Shown here one piece after another: positions 1 to 6,484 of a stretch of DNA of 12,921 bases. The notes under the pieces are model-generated. The model had not been told where the DNA came from, made no database searches, and saw only the letters and a program-made list of their open reading frames with translations. The DNA is from Nitrospinaceae bacterium (lineage in GTDB: Bacteria; Nitrospinota; Nitrospinia; Nitrospinales; VA-1). The DNA is taken from positions 1-12,921 of the forward strand of contig JAPYPM010000037.1 in NCBI GenBank assembly GCA_029937635.1, given 5' to 3'. Both the position numbers and the translations under genes were made by a program. How positions within the stretch are numbered: position 1 is the stretch's first letter; each line of letters starts with the position of its first letter.

Positions 1-21
1 AAACCTAAATGCGAGTTGTGA
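1..21 (+). CDS. possible 3' end of an upstream gene (partial)
   Basis: One frame is open from the window edge to a TGA at 19-21, ending in the residues KPKCEL. It stops 1 base before the ATG of the MsrP-like gene, the tight spacing expected of an operon. Only seven codons are visible, so neither the product nor the reality of the gene can be judged. The frame of the MsrP-like gene itself is also open to the left edge. Confidence 0.25.
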   Translation, partial: KPKCEL

Positions 22-22
22 T

Positions 23-772
23 ATGAAAATCCTAGGTCAAAAAATAAATCGGCGATTTTTCTTAAGCCTATTCTCCTTGTCCGCTCTGACAGGATTTCTC
101 CCCACGAAGGTATTTGGAACTTCTGACTATCGAAACGACAAGAATATTCCTAAACAGTATGTTCAGAATCGAGACCGGCCTGGTTTTTTCATCCGTAGTG
201 CTAATCCATTTATGGGAGTTGATGTTGGAGAATGGAGTCTTTCGGTTCGTGGAATGATAAAAAACCCAATGGAGTTTCAATATGAAGATTTTTTTGGATT
301 TAAAAAAAAATCTCAGGTTTCACGTTTAAAGTGCGTCGAATGCTGGTCAGCTACTGCAAAGTGGGAGGGGTTTCGCTTCCTAGATTTGATAGAGAGGGTT
401 AAGCCTGATCCGGCTGCGAAATACGTCTACTTTCAGTCGGCGGATTCATATTACGAAAGCTTTACTCTTGAAGAGTTGGTTCGATCACGCGTCCTCATGG
501 TATTGCGGATGAACGGGCAGCCATTAAGCAAAGAGCATGGTTTCCCCCTTAGACTTATTGCTCCGTTTAAATACGGCTACAAAAATATTAAGTACATCAC
601 AAGCATTGAGTTTACCGATTCAAGGAAACGTAACTATTGGGCTAATCACGGACCTTATTCTGTTGACGGGACTATTCAGCCTGGTATAGACCACCCTCTA
701 GACTTCAAAAAGAAACCTTTGCCCATAAATGGCGGTGAGGTGTTTCATCCATTCGACAAACGACCTTCATGA
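23..772 (+). CDS. MsrP/YedY-like molybdopterin-dependent oxidoreductase, Tat-exported
   Basis: This 249-residue protein has the sulfite-oxidase-type molybdopterin fold. MsrP, the best-known relative, reduces oxidised methionines in periplasmic proteins. A twin-arginine signal (N9-R10-R11-F-F-L, then a hydrophobic stretch to about residue 32) predicts Tat export of the folded cofactor-loaded enzyme. The molybdenum-ligand cysteine is C104 in RLKCVECWSA, equivalent to the RLRCVEAWS segment of E. coli MsrP. Family segments PLRLIAPFKYGYKNIKYI (about 175-192) and a C-terminal GPYSVDG...IDHP follow. A second cysteine, C107, makes a CxxC at the metal site, which is unusual. No msrQ haem-protein partner is visible; it could lie upstream. 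The ATG lies 1 base after a possible upstream stop, without a good Shine-Dalgarno. The stop overlaps the next gene as ATGA. Fold assignment is firm; the substrate (methionine sulfoxide or other) is inferred. Confidence 0.9.
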   Translation: MKILGQKINRRFFLSLFSLSALTGFLPTKVFGTSDYRNDKNIPKQYVQNRDRPGFFIRSANPFMGVDVGEWSLSVRGMIKNPMEFQYEDFFGFKKKSQVSRLKCVECWSATAKWEGFRFLDLIERVKPDPAAKYVYFQSADSYYESFTLEELVRSRVLMVLRMNGQPLSKEHGFPLRLIAPFKYGYKNIKYITSIEFTDSRKRNYWANHGPYSVDGTIQPGIDHPLDFKKKPLPINGGEVFHPFDKRPS

Positions 773-1494
773 TACGTTTCCTGCTAGTTGCTTTCTCTCT
801 GAACTTTATTTTTGCATGTGGAAAAGATGAGGTTGAACAAATAAAGGTAAATATACCTGAAGGTATTATGATCCCAGATGATATGGCTTATATACCATCA
901 GGCAATTTTATTATGGGACACTCAGACTACCCTGACACTAAAAAAGGGGAAATAGTAGATCAAGAGGCATTTCTCATTGATAGATTTGAAGTTACTCGTG
1001 AACAGTTTAGTAGCTTTAAACGGGACTATAGTTTTCACCCTAAAAAGGCCCGATTCCCAGCGTCAATGGTGACCTTTAAACAGGCAGAAGAATATTGCAT
1101 ATGGAATGGTAGGCGACTTCCGACTGAATCGGAATGGGAAAAATCGGCACGTGGTTCTGACGGAAGAAAGTGGGCTTGGAAAAAATACTACGAACATCCC
1201 AATAATGGGTTTTCTGGATTTATTCCCGAGGCTGTAGACCTTAGAGATGAATGGATTAGTCCCTATGGTATATACGGAATGGGACACAACGTTTGGGAAT
1301 GGACTTCAGATTGGTTCGTGTCTGGGAAAACTTCGGAAGCAGACAGCAAACGTTATAAGGTAATACGCGGGGGACTTACTCAAACTCATACTGTAATTAA
1401 GTTTACGCCAACTTATTTCCGCAATAAGATGGAGCCGACAGGGTATTTTAACTTTATTGGATTTAGATGCGCTTGTTCGGTTGACTGTAAATAG
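769..1494 (+). CDS. SUMF1-fold (FGE-sulfatase domain) lipoprotein
   Basis: This 241-residue protein has a short hydrophobic leader and a lipobox-like I14-F-A-C17, predicting a lipoprotein. The rest is one SUMF1/formylglycine-generating-enzyme-like domain: YIPSGNFIMG (41-50), FLIDRFEVTREQF (68-80), RRLPTESEWEKSARG (115-129), HNVWEWTSDW (173-182), IRGG (199-202) and the terminal GFRCA (231-235). True FGE enzymes carry copper-binding cysteines in a GGS-x-LC...SYC segment after the RGG; here that segment reads GGLTQTHTV and has none. It is therefore probably not a sulfatase-activating enzyme but one of the many SUMF1-fold proteins that bind ligands or partners. Cysteines 234, 236 and 240 cluster at the C-terminus. 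The ATG overlaps the stop of the MsrP-like gene by 4 bases, so translation is probably coupled and the proteins may work together. Confidence 0.88.
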   Translation: MIRFLLVAFSLNFIFACGKDEVEQIKVNIPEGIMIPDDMAYIPSGNFIMGHSDYPDTKKGEIVDQEAFLIDRFEVTREQFSSFKRDYSFHPKKARFPASMVTFKQAEEYCIWNGRRLPTESEWEKSARGSDGRKWAWKKYYEHPNNGFSGFIPEAVDLRDEWISPYGIYGMGHNVWEWTSDWFVSGKTSEADSKRYKVIRGGLTQTHTVIKFTPTYFRNKMEPTGYFNFIGFRCACSVDCK

Positions 1495-1535
1495 TTTGAT
1501 TCGATGGAGAAGTTAAAAAATACGAAGTAGCAACT

Positions 1536-2012
1536 TTAGGAGTTCCCACGTAGATGATTCATGATTTCATCAGCAACTTTTTGAAATAACATTCCTGGGC
1601 TACCTCCCAAAGGTCCCCCTTTTACCCAGGCATCAATAGTCCATGCTCCAACTTTTTCGCCTTCATCATAAAGAGCCGCTTTAACTTCTAATTTAGCATG
1701 AGCCGATTTTGCAATGCCGAATGTAGAAAACCGTGCTAGACGGCTCCCTTTTGTGTAATTTAAAACTTTATATTTAAGAATATATTTGGAGTCATCTTGG
1801 GTAATTATAAACATTGAGCGAGATATCGTATTTTCAAGAGCATCCTCTAGCTGTGACCCTGCGTATATCATTTCTTGGCCAGAAGAAGTCAGATCTTTTA
1901 AAGTGATTGTGGTTTCTGAGTTTTTATAAGTTTTTTTGACGCGAGAATCGACACCCGAGCAAGCCGAAAAAAATAAGAGAATGGAAATCATAAAATATGA
2001 GTAATTTTTCAT
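1536..2012 (-). CDS. DUF4410-like lipoprotein
   Basis: This 158-residue protein has a lipoprotein signal peptide with lipobox F15-S-A-C18. The mature part resembles the DUF4410 family: an N-terminal alpha/beta half, then KGSRLARFSTFG (88-99), a strand pair LEVKAALYDEGEKVGAW (108-124), a Gly-rich loop GGPLGGSPG (132-140) and a terminal helix VADEIMNHL. The biochemical role of this family is unknown; an envelope-associated role is likely from the lipidation. AAAGG lies about 8 bases before the ATG. It sits 109 bases downstream of the SUMF1-CcdA gene on the same strand and may be the last gene of that operon. It converges with the SUMF1 lipoprotein gene across only 41 bases, with no clear terminator hairpin between them. 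Confidence 0.7.
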   Translation of the reverse strand: MKNYSYFMISILLFFSACSGVDSRVKKTYKNSETTITLKDLTSSGQEMIYAGSQLEDALENTISRSMFIITQDDSKYILKYKVLNYTKGSRLARFSTFGIAKSAHAKLEVKAALYDEGEKVGAWTIDAWVKGGPLGGSPGMLFQKVADEIMNHLRGNS

Positions 2013-2121
2013 CTATAGACCTTTGATCATAGTTATCTCTAAATATCGGGAAAACATAGAGCATACTTTAGGTTATTTTTAAAAACGAAGGGGGTAATAG
2101 AGGAACAATTTCTTAAAAAAA

Positions 2122-3912
2122 TTATCTACTTGGTGTAAACAGGTGAAGAAATTTTTCTTCAATTTCACTAAACCATATTTGAATGTCAATGGGAATGAGA
2201 CTATTTATATAGGTTATGTAACCCATCGCTAGGGCGACCCCAAGAATGATTAAGAGTATTCCACTAAAGATATTAGTGGAATGTAAAGATACTGAATGCC
2301 CTATCACGGTAAAGTTCCAACCTTTACCTCGTAATACTTTCCAAAATAATCCATCCTTGGGTAGGGTGCCACACAGAGTTGCAATAAAAATTAATGGAAG
2401 TCCTAAACCAGTTGCATAGAAAAAGAGAAGAGTCATTCCTTGAAAAATTGTTTTATCCGATGCTGCGAGAATCAGAATACCTGAAAGAATAGGACCTACA
2501 CATGGAGTCCACCCTAAAGCAAAGGTCGCTCCAAAAAGAAAGAAACCAAAAAAAGTCGATGCAGGGCGCCCTTGAAAACCTGCTCCAGAAAAGCCTTTTC
2601 CAAAAAGAGTCATAACGCCAAAAACAACGACAGCAATACCACCAGCTTTTGTAAGTGAAAACATATAATCTCGTAAAATCCCGCCAAAAAAACTTGCCGA
2701 AGCACCCATACCTACAAATAAAGATGCAAGGCCGAGAAAAAAAGCGATCGACATAAATCCCATTCGTGTTCGGTCAGCTTGAGCTGTGACAGCAAAATAA
2801 GCAGGTAAAATAGGTAGGGTGCATGGTGAAAGAAAACTGAATACACCGGCAATAAATGCCAAGAAAATCAAAACAAGCATGCCTGATGGCGGCAAATTAG
2901 ATTTTACTTCAAATGGATTTAATTGCGATATTGGTCCTTGGCTAGCTGACAATAGAGAGTTTTGTTTTGGTACTGTTTTCCCTATTGTGGAAGTTTTTTT
3001 TAAGTGACTTGGCTGATTTGAGTTGGATAAGTTGGCAAGCTTTATTGCTTTTGGAATCTTTTTGCTTGCGCAGCGAAACCCAACGTCTATTTCAATTTGA
3101 TCGGGATAGGAAGATTCTCGATAGCTACTTCGAGAAAACATTTTCATGGCAGATAAATAAGTGGACCCAGGGAAATGTCCTATGTCTTTAGCGGATTGCC
3201 CTCTTAAAACTTTGAGACTGTCACTAAAATTTTTGTTTTGATAAGAACTTCCCTTATATGGAGAGTAGTTATCCCCTACCCACTCCCAAACATTTCCAAT
3301 TAAATCATGAACACCAAGTGGTGTTGCACTCCTTGGATGAGATCCCACTGGAGAAAGGGAATTTTTGCTTCCAGGTTTTGTTGATAGGTTGGCGTAATTC
3401 GAATGAAATTCCATTCCCCAGGGGTATTCATTAGCTGTTTCACCTCGGGCAGCTTTCTCCCATTGTTTTTCAGAAGGTAGTTGTTTTTCAGCCCATTGAC
3501 AAAAATTTGAGGCGTCATACCATGTAACGTTAATAACGGGAAATTTTTCCTGACCATCTGGGAATTTATTTCCCTCCCAGTGTTTTGGTGAAACAGCATT
3601 CAAGTCATCAATATAGATTTTATACCGACGGTTGGTCACCTCAAAGCGATCGATGTAGAAGGCTTTAAGGAAAATATTTTGCTCTGGTCCTTCGTCAACA
3701 TACCAAGCTTTTGGTAAGCCCAAAGAAAGAGCTTCTCCAGCCGCATCCACTTTGTTCGTTCCGAATAAAAATGACCCGGCGGGTACGTATACAACATCTC
3801 CTTCCAGAGAATTAAATTTGGGTTCATTAGCACTGACGTTAGATACAAAAGTAAGCGTGATTACACACAAGAGATAATAAATTAAGGGACAAGGTTTTAT
3901 TATAGTTTTCAT
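2122..3912 (-). CDS. SUMF1 domain - CcdA/DsbD membrane domain fusion protein
   Basis: This 596-residue protein joins two usually separate modules. A signal peptide ends near VSA28. A periplasmic SUMF1-like domain spans about 38-285 (VYVPAGSFLFG, FYIDRFEVTNRRY, QLPSEKQWEKAARG at 144-157, NVWEWVGD, GFRCA at 278-282). A polar Ser/Asn/Lys/Gln linker runs about 286-342. The rest, about 343-570, is a CcdA-type multi-span membrane domain with the two redox cysteines in SPCTLPILPAY (C364) and GWTPCVGPILSG (C471). CcdA/DsbD domains pass electrons from cytoplasmic thioredoxin across the inner membrane to periplasmic thiol proteins. The SUMF1 part lacks the FGE cysteines after its RG (residues 237-262), so it is probably a binding module. 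One continuous frame with AAGGA just before the ATG supports a genuine fusion. The tlpA-like gene lies 18 bases upstream and is the obvious redox partner. Confidence 0.9.
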   Translation of the reverse strand: MKTIIKPCPLIYYLLCVITLTFVSNVSANEPKFNSLEGDVVYVPAGSFLFGTNKVDAAGEALSLGLPKAWYVDEGPEQNIFLKAFYIDRFEVTNRRYKIYIDDLNAVSPKHWEGNKFPDGQEKFPVINVTWYDASNFCQWAEKQLPSEKQWEKAARGETANEYPWGMEFHSNYANLSTKPGSKNSLSPVGSHPRSATPLGVHDLIGNVWEWVGDNYSPYKGSSYQNKNFSDSLKVLRGQSAKDIGHFPGSTYLSAMKMFSRSSYRESSYPDQIEIDVGFRCASKKIPKAIKLANLSNSNQPSHLKKTSTIGKTVPKQNSLLSASQGPISQLNPFEVKSNLPPSGMLVLIFLAFIAGVFSFLSPCTLPILPAYFAVTAQADRTRMGFMSIAFFLGLASLFVGMGASASFFGGILRDYMFSLTKAGGIAVVVFGVMTLFGKGFSGAGFQGRPASTFFGFFLFGATFALGWTPCVGPILSGILILAASDKTIFQGMTLLFFYATGLGLPLIFIATLCGTLPKDGLFWKVLRGKGWNFTVIGHSVSLHSTNIFSGILLIILGVALAMGYITYINSLIPIDIQIWFSEIEEKFLHLFTPSR

Positions 3913-3930
3913 TTTTCCTTAAATCCCAAG

Positions 3931-4452
3931 TTAACTTTTTTTAAGAAGATCTTTGAAGTATAGTAATGTTTCAGGGTCAGACCAATCTTCAGCTCCCTGA
4001 AGAACTCCGATGATTATTCCTTTGGGATCAATCAGTATCGTTGTAGGTAAGCTAACAATCCCATATTGACGGCTTACAATCATTCGTTGATCGAGTAACA
4101 TCGGGAATGTGATTTTTGTGGCCTTGATATATGGACGAACTACTCTTTCACCAAACATGTCATTAGAAATTCCAAGCATATCGAAATTATCAGATTTAAA
4201 TTTTCGATATAATTCTTCCAGCGACGGCATTTCAATTTTGCATGGACCGCACCATGTGGCCCAAAAATTAATTAGGAGATATTTACCTCTGAATTGAGAG
4301 AGACTTACTTCTTTCCCCTCAAGATTTTTCAGCGTAAAGTTGCTTGCAACATGTTGTGTTTCTTCATTAGCTACGGCTTGAGAACCGGAGATAGTAATGG
4401 CTAACGCAATAATTAAGGTTATAAAAAAATCAGGTAACCAAAATTTATACAT
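3931..4452 (-). CDS. TlpA/ResA-like periplasmic thiol-disulfide oxidoreductase
   Basis: This 173-residue thioredoxin-fold protein has an N-terminal signal or anchor (hydrophobic residues 9-28, possible cleavage after VANE). The active site is WCGPC at 67-71 (catalytic C68 and C71) and the cis-proline loop is SLPTT with P136. The FTLKNLEGKEVSLSQFRGK lead-in is typical of the AhpC/TSA-Redoxin-TlpA group. Such proteins reduce periplasmic disulfides, for example in apocytochrome c or copper-site assembly, and are themselves re-reduced by CcdA. Here the CcdA domain is encoded 18 bases downstream in the same transcript direction, fused to a SUMF1 domain. An in-frame TAA abuts the ATG, fixing the earliest possible start. 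The coding strand has no purine-rich Shine-Dalgarno; it is pyrimidine-rich (CTCCCCTCCTAA) before the ATG. Confidence 0.92.
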   Translation of the reverse strand: MYKFWLPDFFITLIIALAITISGSQAVANEETQHVASNFTLKNLEGKEVSLSQFRGKYLLINFWATWCGPCKIEMPSLEELYRKFKSDNFDMLGISNDMFGERVVRPYIKATKITFPMLLDQRMIVSRQYGIVSLPTTILIDPKGIIIGVLQGAEDWSDPETLLYFKDLLKKS

Positions 4453-4515
4453 TTAGGAGGGGAGAATTCTTTTATTTCTTATATTGTTTGCAATGAACGT
4501 AAAGCTGAGGAATTA

Positions 4516-4737
4516 TTATTCGACCGATTCCACGCAACGAACCATAGGTATTGCTTTTTTTAAAGCTTTTTCGATGCCCATTTTGAGAGTCATAGTCGAG
4601 CTAGAACACGATACGCAAGCACCTACAAGACGGACTTTAACAACACCGTCATCAACATCTACAAGTTCTACGTTACCACCATCTTTAATAAGCATTGGGC
4701 GTATTGACTCTAAAACTTCCTCAACCTCATCTTTCAT
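4516..4737 (-). CDS. Nfu-type Fe-S cluster scaffold/carrier (NifU C-terminal domain)
   Basis: This protein of about 73 residues is a single NifU C-terminal domain: VEEVLESIRPMLIKDGGNVE, then the cluster-binding GACVSC (C41 and C44, numbered from this start) and the helix SSTMTLKMGIEKAL. Such domains bind a [4Fe-4S] cluster at a dimer interface and hand it to apo-targets in the cytoplasm. I chose the ATG at 4737 because AAAGG lies 8 bases upstream and family members usually begin just before this helix. In-frame alternatives are an ATG at 4755 and a TTG at 4776; the TTG follows the ferredoxin stop by only 5 bases. Fe-S loading of the neighbouring ferredoxins is a natural role by context. Confidence 0.9.
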   Translation of the reverse strand: MKDEVEEVLESIRPMLIKDGGNVELVDVDDGVVKVRLVGACVSCSSSTMTLKMGIEKALKKAIPMVRCVESVE

Positions 4738-4781
4738 AACTTTAACCTTTAACATTGTAATGCAAATCAAGGACAATTAAA

Positions 4782-5036
4782 TTATCCTTGTCCATCAACA
4801 AGAGCTTCTTTCTTTGTTAAAAGTTCTTCTTGAGTTTCAACATGCTCGGGATCTTTTGGGATACAGTCTACGGGACATACTTCAACGCATTGGGCCTCTT
4901 CATACCAACCCACGCACTCGGTACATTTTTCCCAATCGATCACGTATATATCATCCCCTTCAGAAATTGCCTCATTAGGGCATTCAGGTTCGCATACTCC
5001 ACAATTAACACAATCTTCATTGATCAATAGTGACAT
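4782..5036 (-). CDS. 2[4Fe-4S] ferredoxin, YfhL/Alvin type
   Basis: This 84-residue ferredoxin has two cluster motifs. The first is C9-x2-C12-x2-C15-x3-C19-P. The second is C38-x2-C41-x8-C50-x3-C54-P, with the longer loop characteristic of the Allochromatium vinosum/YfhL type, whose clusters have low and split potentials. An acidic C-terminal tail follows. It is a cytoplasmic electron carrier; the partner is not visible. It has the best Shine-Dalgarno in the window (AAGGAG, 6 bases before ATG), which suggests high expression. The nfu-like gene follows closely downstream and the JAMM gene ends 53 bases upstream. Confidence 0.96.
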   Translation of the reverse strand: MSLLINEDCVNCGVCEPECPNEAISEGDDIYVIDWEKCTECVGWYEEAQCVEVCPVDCIPKDPEHVETQEELLTKKEALVDGQG

Positions 5037-5089
5037 AACTTGCTCCTTAAAACTGCAATTTATTCAAGTGATAAATCGTATTCACTCAA

Positions 5090-5551
5090 TTAGAAAATTT
5101 GTTGAAATGACTTAGCTTCAGAACTCCATTCAAACAAAGCTTCATCTTTTATTATATTATTATAAACTGAAACTACAAGATGTTTGGCCTCCGGATACGT
5201 AGGCTCATCATCGAACAAGGCCATTTTTTTATCCTCGTCTGAGAAATATGCTTCGTGGTCAGGATGTGAGTGGTAAAAAGTCTTTAGGATCATTCCCTTT
5301 GCCTCAATTTCTCTGAATACTTTAAACAATTCCTGTGGATCAATATTATAAGCTGTTTTGGCGTCTCTTGTGTAGGTCTTGGGGTCCATTTCGTGCAGCT
5401 TATTCTGAATATTGGTACAGCGGAATAAAACATCATCATCCGTCTTATCAGTTAATCCAGCAATGATTCCACAACACTCAGAAGGATATTCTTCCAGAGC
5501 ATGTTTGTGAATTTGTTCAAGGTTTTTTTCTAAAATGTGCTTTGTATACAT
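5090..5551 (-). CDS. JAMM/MPN+ zinc metallopeptidase (Mov34 family)
   Basis: This 153-residue single-domain protein has a complete JAMM active site: general-base E25 in YPSECCGII, the zinc ligands H94-S-H96, then seven residues and S104-x-x-D107. Stand-alone bacterial members remove residues from the C-terminus of ubiquitin-like sulfur carriers (the Mec+/CysO system) or act in related sulfur transfer. No sulfur-carrier, ThiF/MoeB or cysteine synthase gene is visible here, so the substrate is unknown. It lies between two ferredoxin genes on the same strand; Fe-S or sulfur metabolism is the contextual guess. No Shine-Dalgarno is seen before the ATG. The 163 bases upstream hold no obvious gene, so it may have its own promoter. 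Confidence 0.92.
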   Translation of the reverse strand: MYTKHILEKNLEQIHKHALEEYPSECCGIIAGLTDKTDDDVLFRCTNIQNKLHEMDPKTYTRDAKTAYNIDPQELFKVFREIEAKGMILKTFYHSHPDHEAYFSDEDKKMALFDDEPTYPEAKHLVVSVYNNIIKDEALFEWSSEAKSFQQIF

Positions 5552-5714
5552 TGTCAGACTTTAAAAATAAATTGTCAATCTCTTTACTCTTACCGTGAGA
5601 ATATCTAATTGAATGGCTTTTAATTGATATGCCGAGATTACTTGAATGAAACGATGACTAAGGCTTACGGTTGTCTGCTAAAGCGCAATTTTAAAACCTT
5701 GTATCCGATTCTTA

Positions 5715-6014
5715 TCAAACGTGAGTTTTAATAGTCATGTTGTCTGATACTTTTACCTGACAAGCAAGTCTGAGTTCAGAGTTTTTCTTTAGTTTTTTAG
5801 CTAACTGTTGATTTTCAATTTCGTTTCTTGGTTCAGCATTGCCTGAAATAATTTCTACAGCGCAGGTTTGGCAAAGCCCACGACCTCTACAATTAAGAAC
5901 TTTAAAAAGGTGAGGGTATATACTCAACTTGTTTCGTATTGCTGCTTTTCGAATGGTTTCCCCTGGTTCTACTTTAATTGTTCTATTTTGTTTTATAAAT
6001 TTAAGTTCTAGCAT
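5715..6014 (-). CDS. [2Fe-2S] ferredoxin
   Basis: This 99-residue plant/adrenodoxin-fold ferredoxin has the pattern C42-x5-C48-x2-C51...C85 (NCRGRGLCQTC, then RLACQ), which ligates one [2Fe-2S] cluster. It is a cytoplasmic electron carrier. The Arg between the first cysteines and the CQTCAVEI run resemble stand-alone bacterial ferredoxins and the ferredoxin domains of oxygenase reductases. The ATG at 6014 overlaps the end of the Cys-rich upstream gene by 7 bases; GGAA and GAGG lie within the end of that gene. The two proteins are therefore probably made together. Confidence 0.93.
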   Translation of the reverse strand: MLELKFIKQNRTIKVEPGETIRKAAIRNKLSIYPHLFKVLNCRGRGLCQTCAVEIISGNAEPRNEIENQQLAKKLKKNSELRLACQVKVSDNMTIKTHV

Positions 6015-6343
6015 GCCTCAATTTCCATAAAGTTTAACAATTGACCCTTGCCCCAAAAACCGTGAAATGCACCTCCTACAGTTAGACAGGACGTCGTCAT
6101 GTGAACAACCAAATTCTTCCCGTGATTGTCCTTCAATACCCCGACTTGGGAATATGGAAGAATAATCTCACCGCAATTAGCGCATTCAGTAGAGTGTTGT
6201 TGGCAAGTTTCCATAAGACAACCCACACAAACTATGGGGTGAAAAAGATAGGTCTCTTGCCCTCGAAAACTCGTAAAAGTGGGTAAGGTTTCTACGCTTT
6301 TCCCACAGTCTTCACACGATAAAGCCACTTCAGGCCGATTCAT
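6008..6343 (-). CDS. Cys-rich zinc-ribbon-like protein, unknown family
   Basis: I do not recognise this 111-residue protein. It has no signal peptide or membrane segment. It carries paired cysteines that look like metal-binding knuckles: C10-x2-C13, C39-x2-C42 with C47, C54-x2-C57, and C86 preceded by H81. This is consistent with one or two zinc ribbons or a LIM/rubredoxin-like site. The C-terminal half has a Gly/aromatic run, VGGAFHGFWGKG (89-100), that could define a family. An in-frame TAA lies 9 bases before the ATG, fixing the earliest start; no Shine-Dalgarno is seen. An extended -10 element lies about 50 bases upstream. It overlaps the [2Fe-2S] ferredoxin gene by 7 bases, so a link to that ferredoxin is the best clue to its role. 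Confidence 0.75.
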   Translation of the reverse strand: MNRPEVALSCEDCGKSVETLPTFTSFRGQETYLFHPIVCVGCLMETCQQHSTECANCGEIILPYSQVGVLKDNHGKNLVVHMTTSCLTVGGAFHGFWGKGQLLNFMEIEAC

Positions 6344-6393
6344 AGGCGAAGCTTATTACAGCTGATGGTCGTTTGCTGATTAAAATTTGATCT

Positions 6394-6402
6394 AGTATAT
6401 CA
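6394..6402 (-). promoter_or_regulatory. extended -10 promoter element before the Cys-rich protein / ferredoxin pair
   Basis: On the minus strand the sequence reads TGATATACT, an extended -10 (TG-n-TATACT), about 50 bases before the ATG at 6343. The -35 region at the right spacing is poor, which is tolerated for extended -10 promoters. The same TATACT hexamer is the -10 of the tRNA-Val promoter. Confidence 0.45.
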
Positions 6403-6484
6403 CTCTACGGAAGGAACTCATGAAATGAATTTTTATTATTCGATAAATATGTTAAATGGATTCTGGTTAAAGACTTTAATTTGA

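Noticed and set aside
769..1494. Genuine formylglycine-generating enzyme (sulfatase activator)
   Set aside because: The copper-binding cysteines expected after the RGG motif are missing and no sulfatase gene is nearby. The same holds for the SUMF1 part of the fusion at 2122-3912.
1495..1535. Bidirectional terminator between the convergent genes
   Set aside because: No stem with a T-run on either strand was found in the 41-base gap.
4484..4780. 98-residue plus-strand frame, Ser/Thr-rich
   Set aside because: It is antisense to the Nfu gene, whose cysteine motif and ribosome site are convincing. The Ser/Thr bias is an artefact of the opposite strand.
5547..5575. TTGACA-17-GACAAT promoter immediately before the JAMM gene
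   Set aside because: The -10 would overlap the ATG, so transcription would begin inside the gene, and no later start keeps catalytic E25. The -10 match is only 4 of 6.
6425..6484. 19-residue plus-strand frame with AAGGA upstream
   Set aside because: The spacing from AAGGA is long, an ATG-AAA-TGA lies between, and the peptide has no recognisable feature. It is probably chance in an AT-rich gap.
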